From: Mesorhizobium sp. AR10
GTDB lineage: Bacteria > Pseudomonadota > Alphaproteobacteria > Rhizobiales > Rhizobiaceae
NCBI RefSeq assembly: GCF_024746795.1
Contig: NZ_CP080524.1
Location: forward strand, 1,426,001 to 1,490,000
Direction of reading: 5' to 3'
DNA: 64,000 nucleotides
The position numbers and the translations under genes were made by a program. The notes below the pieces were generated by a model, which saw nothing but the letters and a program-made list of their open reading frames with translations, was not told where the DNA came from and did no database searches. Shown here in pieces: positions 35,841-43,914 of the stretch. Every line of letters starts with the position of its first letter. The first letter of the stretch is position 1.

Positions 35841-36277
35841 CCCGCTGCACCGTTCATTGCCTTCAACTGGCCGGGATCGCGCGGCGGCATGAAACCTTGC
35901 GGAAAAACCTTGCAGACGGGAAGTGCGAAAGTGGCGATCAAAAGCTCTGCCTCGCCGCGCATCTTCCTTGGCGTCGCCTTGCTATCGCGGATCGCTTTCG
36001 CCGAGGTAACAAGGGCGCCGTCGCAGTCGCAATGGTTGTGACGGGCGATGTAGCAGGCGTCATGGGTTTGGCAAGCGGCGTCGAGGCGGTTGACCGGCCG
36101 TGCCGACAGGTCGCCGGTGCGGGTGCCGGGGCCGCAATAATTGCCGAAGACGAAGGGTGACGGGCGGGCCATCGCTGTGCGGATCGGCTTGGGCAATTCT
36201 GATTCCGGCACCTTCGTCCATGGGTTGGCGCAGGCCGAGACGAAAACCAGCGGCAGGATGGCAAGAACGGCTCGCAT
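35837..36277 (-). CDS. Phospholipase A2-like lipoprotein
   Basis: 146 residues from the ATG at 36277. The signal peptide ends in a lipobox (LPLVFVSAC). The calcium-loop-like YCGPGTRTGD and active-site DAACQTHDACY (His-Asp dyad of the PLA2 fold) indicate a secreted-type phospholipase A2. Several cysteines could form disulphides. The stop overlaps the start of the phospholipase D-like gene by four bases, so the products probably act together on membrane phospholipids at the periplasmic face. Prokaryotic PLA2-fold proteins are uncommon; activity is inferred from the motif. Confidence 0.85.
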   Translation of the reverse strand: MRAVLAILPLVFVSACANPWTKVPESELPKPIRTAMARPSPFVFGNYCGPGTRTGDLSARPVNRLDAACQTHDACYIARHNHCDCDGALVTSAKAIRDSKATPRKMRGEAELLIATFALPVCKVFPQGFMPPRDPGQLKAMNGAAG

Positions 36278-36414
36278 TTTTTCCGCGCCAGCTTTCCGAA
36301 AATGTCCCACCGGCGCTCCACCGTCTCAGCGGCAATTCCCGCGCCTGCCGCCACACTCATTGAATTTGTGGCAAGGGAAAGGCGGGATTTGGTGGCAAGG
36401 TAAGAGGCGGCAGC

Positions 36415-37296
36415 CTACACGAACAGCCTACGCTCCCGCTCCACCGCCTCGGTGATGAAGTTGGCAACGATCTGGACGCGGCGCAGCGGCCTGACCGATT
36501 CGTGATAGACCAGCCAGTAGGCGCGACGGATGGGCGCGACGATGTCGACGGGCAGCAGCTCCGGCATCGAGCGGGCGACGAAGGTATGCAGGATGCCGAT
36601 GCCGACGCCCGAACGCACCGCCTCAGCCTGGCCGAGCGCCGAGGAAATGGCGAAGCTGGTGCGCCAGTCGGCGCTGAACTCGGCCGCATAGTCGAGCGAC
36701 GGGCTGACGATGAGGTCCGGCACGTAGCCGATCAGCGTATGCTGGCCAAGCTCGGCGGCCGTCTGTGGCAAGCCATGCGCCTCGGCATAGGCGCGGGACG
36801 CGAACAGGCCGAGCGTGTAGTCAACCAGCTTTCCCGCCACCAGCCTGCCTTCCGTCGGCCGCTCGACAGTGATGGCGATATCGGCTTCGCGTCTCGACAG
36901 CGAGAAGGAACGCGGCACCGGCACCAGCTGGATGGTGAGCTCGCGGTGAAGGGCGGTCAGCTCGCCGAGGCGCTTGGCCAGGAAGGCGACGCCGAAGCCA
37001 TCCGGCGCGCCGATGCGCACGGTGCCGGAGACATCGTCGCCTTCGCCGGCCACGGTCGAGCGCGCGGCAATCATGTCGCCCTCCATGCGCTCGGCAATGT
37101 CGAGGAAACGCTCGCCCGCCGGCGTCAGCTCGCTGCCGGTGGTGAGCCGGCGAAACAGTTTTGTCCGCAGCGCATCCTCGAGTGCCGCAATGCGGCGCGA
37201 GACGGTGGCGTGGTTGAGCTCAAGCCGCTTGGCCGCGCCAAGGATCTGACCGGCGCGGGCCACGGCAAGGAAGATACGGACGTCATCCCAGTTCAT
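36415..37296 (-). CDS. LysR-family transcriptional regulator
   Basis: 293 residues from the ATG at 37296: the winged HTH MNWDDVRIFLAVARAGQILG then LNHATVSRRIAALEDALRTK, and a LysR substrate-binding domain from about 88. It is divergent from mmsA (37675), separated by a family B palindrome, so it may or may not control that gene. The effector is unknown. It does not overlap the phospholipase genes downstream. Confidence 0.93.
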   Translation of the reverse strand: MNWDDVRIFLAVARAGQILGAAKRLELNHATVSRRIAALEDALRTKLFRRLTTGSELTPAGERFLDIAERMEGDMIAARSTVAGEGDDVSGTVRIGAPDGFGVAFLAKRLGELTALHRELTIQLVPVPRSFSLSRREADIAITVERPTEGRLVAGKLVDYTLGLFASRAYAEAHGLPQTAAELGQHTLIGYVPDLIVSPSLDYAAEFSADWRTSFAISSALGQAEAVRSGVGIGILHTFVARSMPELLPVDIVAPIRRAYWLVYHESVRPLRRVQIVANFITEAVERERRLFV

Positions 37297-37341
37297 GGGG
37301 ATGGTCCGAGATTGTTGCATCAGGCGCCGCGTTCCCGCCCA

Positions 37342-37495
37342 CCCCCCTCTGTCCTGCCGGACATCTCCCCCTCAAGGGGGGAGATTGGATGTCATGTCCG
37401 CCTTCGCAAATCTTCAACGAAGCAAAGGAGGGGCCGGCGATGAAGCTGCCGATCTCCCCCCTTGAGGGGGAGATGTCTGGCAGGACAGAGGGGGG
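37342..37495. repeat. Family B palindromic element, copy 2
   Basis: The same 44-bp arms as at 22109-22262 (37342-37385 and 37452-37495) with one mismatch, and the same 66-base spacer length. The spacer sequence is diverged but shares short blocks (GTCA, TTCGC, AATC, ATGAA). Confidence 0.95.
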
Positions 37496-37674
37496 TGCGA
37501 CGAAGCTCAACCTTGAGAGTTCCTGTGACGACAAGCGCACCCTACCATTTGCGGTAATTGATGCACAGGCGGCTACCGCTATCTATTTTCTGCACAACGG
37601 TTGCGTGTTCGCTCGCGTTGCCATCGATCGTGCAAAGGCGGACAATGCCTCATCACAACAAAGGGAGAGAAATC

Positions 37675-39171
37675 ATGATCGAATACGGTCATTTCATCGG
37701 CGGCAAGCATGTCGCCGGCACCAGCGGCCGCAAGCAGGATGTCATGCAGCCGATGGACGGCACGGTGCGCGGCACGGTGGCGCTGGCGTCTCAGGCCGAA
37801 CTGCGTGCAGCCGTCGCCAACGCCAAGGAAGCACAGCCCAAATGGGCGGCGACCAATCCGCAGCGGCGCGTGCGCGTGCTGATGAAGTTCCTCGAACTGG
37901 TTGCCAAGGAATATGACGCGCTGGCCGAGATCCTGGCGCGCGAACACGGCAAGACCATCGCCGACGCCAAGGGTGACATCCAGCGCGGCCTCGAAGTGGT
38001 CGAGGTCTGCATCGGTGCGCCGCACATGATGAAGGGCGAATTCACCGATGGCGCCGGCCCCGGCATCGACGTCTATTCGATGCGCCAGGCGCTCGGCGTC
38101 GTCGCCGGCATCACGCCGTTCAATTTCCCGGCGATGATCCCACTGTGGAAGATCGCCCCGGCCATCGCCTGCGGCAATGCCTTCATCCTGAAGCCTTCCG
38201 AGCGCGATCCGGGCGTGCCGATGCGCATTGCCGAACTGTTCATCGAGGCCGGCCTGCCGGCAGGCATCCTCAATGTCGTCAACGGCGACAAGGACGTGGT
38301 CGACGCCATCCTCGACGATCCCGACATCAAGGCCATCGGCTTTGTCGGCTCGACGCCGATCGCGCAGTACATCTATTCGCGCGGCACCGCGTCGGGCAAG
38401 CGCGTGCAGTGCTTCGGCGGCGCCAAGAACCACATGATCATCATGCCTGACGCCGACATGGACCAGACCGTCGATGCGCTGATCGGCGCCGGTTACGGCT
38501 CGGCCGGCGAACGCTGCATGGCGATCTCGGTCGCCGTCCCGGTTGGCAACGACACCGCCAACCGACTGATGGAAAAGCTGATCCCGCGCGTCGAGGGCCT
38601 CAAGGTCGGCCCGTCGACGGACTCTTCCGCCGATTTCGGCCCGCTGGTCACGGCGCAGGCACTGGAGCGGGTCAAGGGTTATGTCGATATCGGCGTCAAG
38701 GAAGGCGCCAAGCTGGTCGTCGACGGCCGCGGCTTCTCCATGCAGGGTTATGAAGACGGCTACTATATGGGCGGCTGCCTGTTCGACAATGTGACAGCCG
38801 ACATGCGCATCTACAAGGAAGAGATCTTTGGGCCGGTGCTCTCGGTGGTGCGCGCGCCGACCTACGAAAACGCCATCAAGCTCGCCAACGACCACGAAAT
38901 GGGCAATGGCGTCGCCATCTTCACCCGCGACGGCGACGCGGCGCGTGACTTTGCTTCGCGCGTCCAGGTCGGCATGGTCGGCGTCAACGTGCCGATCCCG
39001 GTGCCGATCGCCTACTACACGTTCGGCGGCTGGAAGGGTTCTTCCTTCGGCGACCTCAACCAGCACGGACCGGATGCGTTCCGCTTCTACACCAAGACCA
39101 AGACGGTGACCTCGCGCTGGCCGTCCGGTGTGAAAGACGGTGCGGAGTTCGTCATCCCAACGATGAACTGA
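37675..39171 (+). CDS. mmsA: CoA-acylating methylmalonate-semialdehyde dehydrogenase
   Basis: 498 residues from the ATG at 37675, preceded by GGGAG. It is an ALDH-superfamily enzyme with GVVAGITPFNFPAMIPLWKI, FILKPSERDPGVPMRIAELF and the catalytic Cys281 in GSAGERCMAIS. The MmsA-type ending NQHGPDAFRFYTKTKTVTSR is also present. It converts (methyl)malonate semialdehyde to propionyl- or acetyl-CoA in valine and myo-inositol catabolism. The preceding LysR gene is divergent. A strong terminator follows at 39202-39233. It is not the ketoglutarate-semialdehyde dehydrogenase of the hydroxyproline route. Confidence 0.93.
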   Translation: MIEYGHFIGGKHVAGTSGRKQDVMQPMDGTVRGTVALASQAELRAAVANAKEAQPKWAATNPQRRVRVLMKFLELVAKEYDALAEILAREHGKTIADAKGDIQRGLEVVEVCIGAPHMMKGEFTDGAGPGIDVYSMRQALGVVAGITPFNFPAMIPLWKIAPAIACGNAFILKPSERDPGVPMRIAELFIEAGLPAGILNVVNGDKDVVDAILDDPDIKAIGFVGSTPIAQYIYSRGTASGKRVQCFGGAKNHMIIMPDADMDQTVDALIGAGYGSAGERCMAISVAVPVGNDTANRLMEKLIPRVEGLKVGPSTDSSADFGPLVTAQALERVKGYVDIGVKEGAKLVVDGRGFSMQGYEDGYYMGGCLFDNVTADMRIYKEEIFGPVLSVVRAPTYENAIKLANDHEMGNGVAIFTRDGDAARDFASRVQVGMVGVNVPIPVPIAYYTFGGWKGSSFGDLNQHGPDAFRFYTKTKTVTSRWPSGVKDGAEFVIPTMN

Positions 39172-39201
39172 CCGGAACGACAACCGATCGAGTTCAAGAA
39201 G

Positions 39202-39233
39202 GCCCGGGCCAAAAGCCCGGGTCTTTTATTTTT
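39202..39233 (+). terminator. Terminator of mmsA
   Basis: GCCCGGGC pairs with GCCCGGGT around CAAAA, followed by CTTTTATTTTT. Intrinsic terminator 30 bases after the stop. Confidence 0.9.
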
Positions 39234-39392
39234 GGTGTCTGTGTCGCGGTTCATATCCGCGCGAACGCCAATGTGATGGAACTAGGCAGACAGGGAGCAG
39301 CTGGATTGCAATCCCGGCGCGGGGTGCGGCGGATCAATCAACGGTGATGGCGGCGGCTTCGGAGGATACCGTCAGGCGCAAGGAGGTGCCAG

Positions 39393-39692
39393 ATGACACG
39401 TCTCATGGCGACTTTGGTTTGTTTGGCAGCTTCAGCGTCTCTCGCTGGTCCGGCAGGTGCTGCCTCGCAGTGCGCTGCACGAACTGACATGGTCAAGGCA
39501 CTCGGCGAGAGGTTTCACGAACAGGTGACCGCGCTCGGCTTGGTCAATCCCAATGTTGTTCTGGAAGTCTTCGTTTCCGACCAAGGCACCTGGACTATCC
39601 TCGCCACTGACACGCGGGGTCAAAGCTGTGTGGTCTCGGCAGGCGAAGGCTGGCAGAGCGAGATAACGACAGCGGCGTTGCCGGGCACCTGA
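39393..39692 (+). CDS. Small secreted hypothetical protein, 99 aa
   Basis: AAGGAGG precedes the ATG at 39393. The product starts with a signal peptide (MTRLMATLVCLAASASLAGP, cleavage after AGAA near residue 24). The mature part of about 75 residues has strands and two cysteines (SQCAART and RGQSCVV) that may form a disulphide. No known domain recognised. Probably periplasmic. The gene stands alone between mmsA and a convergent NTF2-like gene. Confidence 0.7.
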   Translation: MTRLMATLVCLAASASLAGPAGAASQCAARTDMVKALGERFHEQVTALGLVNPNVVLEVFVSDQGTWTILATDTRGQSCVVSAGEGWQSEITTAALPGT

Positions 39693-39741
39693 GCGCAGCC
39701 GACAAATTCCTGCTCGGCCGCGGGAAATTTTTACAACATGG

Positions 39742-40071
39742 TCATGCGCCGATCTCCAGCCGGGTGATGCGGTCGTCATGCAGCGTGAAACCGTAGTGCA
39801 GCGTTGCCGGACTGCCCGAAAAATTGCCCGAAACGATACCGGCGATCCGCCACGCATCGCCGCTGACAAAAGCGTCGGCAACCTCGACCGTCACCCGGTA
39901 TTTGCGCGTCGTTGCTTCCATCCAGCTGCGGATGGCGGCCGAGCCGTGATGGGTTTCGCCTTCGTCCCGGACCGTAGCATCCGACGAGAAGGGGACGAGC
40001 ATCGCGTCGATGTCATGCCTGTTCTTGGCGGCAAAATAGTCCGTCAGCGGCTGAGGGAGTTTTGCGATCAT
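39742..40071 (-). CDS. NTF2-like (SnoaL) family protein
   Basis: 109 residues with the cone-shaped NTF2 fold pattern: an N-terminal helix LTDYFAAKNRHDIDAMLVPF, the DATVRDEGETHHGSAAIRSW segment, and strands ending HYGFTLHDDRITRLEIGA. Members serve as small enzymes or binding proteins; this one has no specific prediction. It is divergent from the HxlR regulator at 40158 with a short shared promoter region, so it is a likely target of that regulator. Confidence 0.85.
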   Translation of the reverse strand: MIAKLPQPLTDYFAAKNRHDIDAMLVPFSSDATVRDEGETHHGSAAIRSWMEATTRKYRVTVEVADAFVSGDAWRIAGIVSGNFSGSPATLHYGFTLHDDRITRLEIGA

Positions 40072-40157
40072 GGTTTCGTTCTCCGGTTCCAGTTCCGGCC
40101 GCAGTCGCGAGTTTCCGCGGCACTTGTCCGGTCCCTAAAGTGCGGTATGCTGAAGAA

Positions 40158-40535
40158 ATGACAAGAACCGACGAAAAAGTAAGGTACTTACCTGAGAGTA
40201 AGGATGAGGAGCTGACGCCGTTGTCGGCGGCCAGCGGCGTGGAGAACGTGCTGCGCATTCTCGAAGGCCGCTGGAAGCTGGTCATCCTGTTCCACCTGTT
40301 CGGCGGCAAGGTGCTGCGCTTTTCCGATCTCGAACGGGCGATCCCGGCGATCTCGCAGAAGATGCTGATCCAGCAGCTGAGACAGATGGAGGCCGACGGC
40401 ATCGTGCGCCGCATCGTGCATCATCAGGTGCCGCCGAAAGTCGAGTACTGCCTGACCGACTGGGGCCAGGCACTGTGCCCGGCTCTCGACGCCTTGCTGA
40501 AATGGGCAGCTCTCAAAGAGCCGGCCAAAGGCTGA
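40158..40535 (+). CDS. HxlR-family winged-helix regulator
   Basis: 125 residues from the ATG at 40158. The HxlR domain is clear: ILEGRWKLVILFHLFGGKVL, RFSDLERAIPAISQKMLIQQ, LRQMEADGIVRR and VEYCLTDWGQALCPALDALL. These dimeric regulators often answer redox or aldehyde stress and control a divergent gene. Here that gene encodes an NTF2-like protein. It is convergent with the GntR gene three bases away. Confidence 0.92.
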   Translation: MTRTDEKVRYLPESKDEELTPLSAASGVENVLRILEGRWKLVILFHLFGGKVLRFSDLERAIPAISQKMLIQQLRQMEADGIVRRIVHHQVPPKVEYCLTDWGQALCPALDALLKWAALKEPAKG

Positions 40536-40538
40536 GCG

Positions 40539-41198
40539 CTATCGTCGGGCCGCCGCCTCGGCATGGCCGCGCAGCAGTGCCATCAGGCGCTTGGCGTCCT
40601 TGGCCGCGGCCTCCTCGTCGCCGGCAAGGATCGAACGGATCAGCGCGACATGGTGCTCGGCCGATTCGGCAAGACCTGTGTCGGCCTTGTAGCGGAACCA
40701 GAAGCGACGGCTGTGGGTCTGCAAGGGCGCCGCCAGTCGCGCGGCATATGGATTGTCGGCAGCCAGCGCCAGCGCCTCGTCGAGTGCCTTGTCGGCCTGG
40801 ATGAAGGCCAGCACGTTGCCCGCGATCACCGCCTTCTGCATGGCGAGCGCCGCGTCGTGAAACAGGTCGGCGGCCTCGCGGGTGACGAAGCGGGCGGCCG
40901 AACGGGCCAGCACCACCTCGACACCACGCCGGGCGTCGAGGACGCGCAGCCAGTCGCCGGAATGGAGCGGAGCAATGGCAATGCCGGCGCGCGGCCGGAC
41001 ATCCAGCAAGCCTTCCCAGGCCAGCCGCTGGATCGCCTCGCGCACCGGCGTGCGGCCGAGCCCGAGCTTCTCGATCAGCGCGCCTTCGGTGACGAAGCTG
41101 GCCGGCGCCAGTTCGAGCGTCACGATCATATGCTCGAGCACACGATAGGCTTTCGCCGCCACCGGCTCGGAGCTCTGGCTTTCATCGACCAACGCCAA
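40539..41198 (-). CDS. GntR-family (FadR/FCD) regulator of the hydroxyproline operon
   Basis: The TTG at 41198 with AGGAG eight bases upstream is preferred over an ATG eleven codons earlier, giving 219 residues. The winged HTH (VTEGALIEKLGLGRTPVREA, IQRLAWEGLLDVRPRAG) is followed by an FCD ligand domain with the metal/ligand histidines in HSRRFWF and EHHVALIRSILAGD. It is divergent from the hydroxyproline genes, and two TGATATATC palindromes lie between. It is therefore the likely repressor of that operon and of itself, relieved by hydroxyproline or a pathway intermediate, as known for rhizobial HypR. Confidence 0.88.
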   Translation of the reverse strand: MALVDESQSSEPVAAKAYRVLEHMIVTLELAPASFVTEGALIEKLGLGRTPVREAIQRLAWEGLLDVRPRAGIAIAPLHSGDWLRVLDARRGVEVVLARSAARFVTREAADLFHDAALAMQKAVIAGNVLAFIQADKALDEALALAADNPYAARLAAPLQTHSRRFWFRYKADTGLAESAEHHVALIRSILAGDEEAAAKDAKRLMALLRGHAEAAARR

Positions 41199-41209
41199 GG
41201 TGCATCTCC

Positions 41210-41230
41210 TGATATATCCAGGATATATCA
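41210..41230. promoter_or_regulatory. GntR operator site 1
   Basis: TGATATATC and GATATATCA half-sites around a short centre form a 21-bp palindrome upstream of the regulator's own start, placed for autoregulation. It shares the half-site with operator 2 at 41266-41284. Confidence 0.7.
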
Positions 41231-41244
41231 TAGCGGAATCCGTA

Positions 41245-41273
41245 TTGACAGCGGCTTTTGTGTAAGATATATC
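41245..41273 (+). promoter_or_regulatory. Promoter of the hydroxyproline operon
   Basis: TTGACA at 41245-41250 and TATATC at 41268-41273 are 17 bases apart. The -10 lies inside the second operator palindrome, so bound regulator would block RNA polymerase. Confidence 0.7.
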
Positions 41274-41284
41274 ACTGATATATC
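41266..41284. promoter_or_regulatory. GntR operator site 2
   Basis: GATATATCA-C-TGATATATC is a perfect 19-bp palindrome covering the -10 region and ending ten bases before the ATG of the first structural gene. Confidence 0.75.
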
Positions 41285-41294
41285 AGATGGAGAG

Positions 41295-42194
41295 ATGACC
41301 ATGTGGACTGGAGTTTTTCCCGCCGTCACGACCAAATTCACCGAGGACGACCGCCTCGACCATACCGAGATGGAGCGCTGCTTTGCGCTGCAGATGGAGG
41401 CCGGCTGCGACGGCATCATCGTCTGCGGCTCGCTCGGCGAAGGGCCGATGCTGTCGCATGACGAGAAGATCGAGGTACTCAAGACGGCACAGAAGGTGGC
41501 CGGCAAGAAGCCGGTCCTGCTGACGGTCAACGAAGCCGGCACCCGCGAGGCGGCAAGCATCGCGAGTCGTGCCGCCAAAGAGGGCGCCAACGGGCTGATG
41601 GTGGTGCCGAGCCCGATCTACCACACCAATGAGCAAGAGACGGTCGCGGCTTTGCGCGCTGTCGCCGAGGCCGGCGACCTGCCGGTGATGATCTACTCCA
41701 ACCGGCTGGCCTACCGCGTCGACGTCACCGTCGACCAGATGGAAGAGTTGGCGACGGACAAGCGTTTCGTCGCCATCAAGGAATCCTCCGACGACATCCG
41801 CCGTTCGACCGAGATTATCAACCGCTTCGGCGACCGCTATGATTTGTTCACCGGCGTCGACAATCTGGCGTTCGAGGCGCTGTCGGTCGGCGCCATCGGC
41901 TGGGTGGCCGGACTGGTCACTGCCTTCCCGCGCGAGACGGTCGCCATCTACCAGTTGATGAAGCAGGGCCGCCGCGAGGAAGCGCTGGCCATCTACCGCT
42001 GGTTCCGGCCGCTGCTTGACCTCGACGTGTCGACCTATCTGGTGCAGAACATCAAGCTCGCCGAAGTCTTCGCGATCGACACCAACGACCGCGTGCGCAT
42101 GCCGCGCCAGCCGCTGTCGGGCGAGCGCCGCAAGGCGGTCGAGAAGATCGTCAGGGATGCACTGGCGGTGCGGCCGAAGCTGCCGACGTTCTAA
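41295..42194 (+). CDS. Probable pyrroline-4-hydroxy-2-carboxylate deaminase (DapA family)
   Basis: 299 residues from the ATG at 41295. A DapA-like TIM barrel with the Schiff-base Lys162 in VAIKESSDD, Tyr134 in MIYSNRLAY and the GSLGEG motif (CGSLGEGPMLSHDEK) near residue 50. The family alone would allow dihydrodipicolinate synthase or other lyases. The company of a hydroxyproline 2-epimerase, an FAD dehydrogenase and a GntR regulator points to the deaminase (HypD) that turns the imino acid into 2-oxoglutarate semialdehyde. It is the first gene of the operon. Confidence 0.85.
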   Translation: MTMWTGVFPAVTTKFTEDDRLDHTEMERCFALQMEAGCDGIIVCGSLGEGPMLSHDEKIEVLKTAQKVAGKKPVLLTVNEAGTREAASIASRAAKEGANGLMVVPSPIYHTNEQETVAALRAVAEAGDLPVMIYSNRLAYRVDVTVDQMEELATDKRFVAIKESSDDIRRSTEIINRFGDRYDLFTGVDNLAFEALSVGAIGWVAGLVTAFPRETVAIYQLMKQGRREEALAIYRWFRPLLDLDVSTYLVQNIKLAEVFAIDTNDRVRMPRQPLSGERRKAVEKIVRDALAVRPKLPTF

Positions 42195-42204
42195 GGAAGG
42201 TCGT

Positions 42205-42651
42205 ATGCCGTCTCGGGTCCATCTCAGGCGCGTCGAAAGCGATGGAGACTGGGCGGCATATCACCGTATTCGCAAGAGCGTTCTTTGGGAGGGTCGGGGC
42301 TTGGATGGCTATGACGAACGGCATCCCGACGACCGTCTTGCGGGCAACCATCCACTGCTCCTCATGCGCGATGGCGCGCCGGTAGGGACTGCCAGACTGG
42401 ACGTTGCCGGTCCGCGTCTCGGCATCGTCAGGCTTGTTGCCATCGAACCAAATCTGCAGCGGCGCGGCCTGGGCCGGATACTTATGCAAGAGGTCGAGAA
42501 CTATGCCCGCGGGTTTGGCTTGGAGCGGCTTGAAGTCAATGCCGCCAAGGAGGCAGAAGGGTTTTATCAAAGCCTCGGTTGGATGACCGTCCGGTCCGAC
42601 CGGAACCCGCTGATGACGAAAGCCCTCAACCCCGGAGAAATCCCGTCGTGA
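42205..42651 (+). CDS. GNAT-family N-acetyltransferase inside the hydroxyproline operon
   Basis: 148 residues from the ATG at 42205, with AAGGAAGG upstream. The acetyl-CoA site reads LVAIEPNLQRRGLGRILMQE (R-x-x-G-x-G/A), followed by LEVNAAKEAEGFYQSLGWM. It is a typical small GNAT. It lies between the deaminase and the dehydrogenase, overlapping the latter's GTG by four bases, so it is translated with the pathway. Acetylation of an amino acid or intermediate is possible, but no known hydroxyproline step needs it. Confidence 0.85.
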   Translation: MPSRVHLRRVESDGDWAAYHRIRKSVLWEGRGLDGYDERHPDDRLAGNHPLLLMRDGAPVGTARLDVAGPRLGIVRLVAIEPNLQRRGLGRILMQEVENYARGFGLERLEVNAAKEAEGFYQSLGWMTVRSDRNPLMTKALNPGEIPS

Positions 42652-43901
42652 CGGTGTCAACCCAGATGTTGGATATCGCCATCGTCGGTGGTGGTATCAT
42701 CGGCATCTGTGCCGCCGCCTATCTGGCCGAGGCGGGACGAAACGTCACGATCTTCGATCGGACGGGCATTTGCGAGGAGACGAGCTCCGGCAATGCCGCC
42801 GCCTTCGCCTTTTCCGACGTGCTGCCGCTTGCCCACAAGGGCATGATCCGGCAATTGCCGAAGTGGCTTGCCGATCCGCTCGGCCCGCTCAGCATCCCGC
42901 CCGCCTATCTGCCGAAGCTTTTACCCTGGCTGTTCCGCTTCTGGCGCGCCGGGCGCACCGACCGCTACGAGGCCGGCCTGGCTGCGCAAGCCGGGATGAT
43001 GCGGCTTGCCGAGGCCGAATGGGCCGGGTTGATGGCACGCTCCGGCACAGGAAACATGCTGCACGAGGACGGCTCGCTCGAACTCTATGAAAGCAAAGCG
43101 GAGTTCAAGGCGTCGCTGCCCGGCTGGGCGGCAAGGCAGCGGTTCGGCATCGGCTTTCGCCATGTCGAAGGCGGTGATCTTGCAGCCTTGCAGCCAGGCC
43201 TGTCCCCACGCTTCATCAAGGGCACGTTCGTGCCGGGATGGAAGACCGTCGCCGACCCGAAGCTGCTTGGTAAGGCGGTCTGGGCTTATGCGCAGAGCAA
43301 AGGCGCGCGTTTTGAAAAGGTCCGGGTCGAGCATGTAGAAGCTATGCAGGATGGCGCGACGCTGATGCTGGCCGACGGCACGACGCGACAGGCAAAACAG
43401 TTGGTCATCGCCGCCGGTGCGTGGTCGCATCTCCTGGCAAGAAATCTCGGCGATCGCATCCCGCTGGAGACCGAGCGGGGCTACAACACGACGCTGCCGA
43501 AGACCGCCTTCGACGTGAAGCGGCAGCTGATCTTTTCCGGCCATGGCTTCGTCATCACGCCGCTCGATACCGGCGTGCGCGTTGGCGGCGCGGTCGAGCT
43601 CGGCGGCATCGAGCGGCCGCCCAATTATGCCCGCTCGAAAGCGCTGCTCGAAAAGGCGCAACTCTTTCTGCCGGGGCTCAATCCGTCAGGCGGCCGCGAG
43701 TGGATGGGGTTTCGTCCGTCACTGCCGGATTCGCTTCCCGTCATCGGCCGCACGCAAAAAGGTCGGTCGGTGGTCTATGCTTTCGGCCACGGCCATCTCG
43801 GACTGACCCAGGCAGCAGCGACCGGGCGGTTGATCCGCGAGCTCATTCTCGGGCAAAATCCCTCGCTTGATCTTTCTGCCTTTTCTCCGAACCGCTTCTG
43901 A
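42648..43901 (+). CDS. FAD-dependent D-amino-acid dehydrogenase, probable D-hydroxyproline dehydrogenase
   Basis: 417 residues from the GTG at 42648, which overlaps the GNAT stop (GTGA); an ATG six codons later is an alternative. The FAD fingerprint is in DIAIVGGGIIGICAAAYLAE. The DadA-like body has SGNAAAFAFSDVLPLAHKG, RGYNTTLPKT, WMGFRPSLPDSLPVIGRTQ and a C-terminal GHGHLGLTQAAATG. In this operon the expected role is oxidation of cis-4-hydroxy-D-proline to pyrroline-4-hydroxy-2-carboxylate (HypO-type). It is a single-subunit enzyme; no small or Cys-rich partners are encoded nearby. Confidence 0.85.
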   Translation: MTVSTQMLDIAIVGGGIIGICAAAYLAEAGRNVTIFDRTGICEETSSGNAAAFAFSDVLPLAHKGMIRQLPKWLADPLGPLSIPPAYLPKLLPWLFRFWRAGRTDRYEAGLAAQAGMMRLAEAEWAGLMARSGTGNMLHEDGSLELYESKAEFKASLPGWAARQRFGIGFRHVEGGDLAALQPGLSPRFIKGTFVPGWKTVADPKLLGKAVWAYAQSKGARFEKVRVEHVEAMQDGATLMLADGTTRQAKQLVIAAGAWSHLLARNLGDRIPLETERGYNTTLPKTAFDVKRQLIFSGHGFVITPLDTGVRVGGAVELGGIERPPNYARSKALLEKAQLFLPGLNPSGGREWMGFRPSLPDSLPVIGRTQKGRSVVYAFGHGHLGLTQAAATGRLIRELILGQNPSLDLSAFSPNRF

Positions 43902-43914
43902 CAGGGTCCAAGCC

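Noticed and set aside
37675..39171. Calling this dehydrogenase the semialdehyde dehydrogenase of the hydroxyproline route
   Set aside because: Its sequence has MmsA features and it lies outside the GntR-controlled operon with its own terminator.
40563..41294. A long in-frame extension upstream of the hydroxyproline deaminase
   Set aside because: It runs through the GntR gene on the other strand and the operator region; the ATG at 41295 matches the family start.
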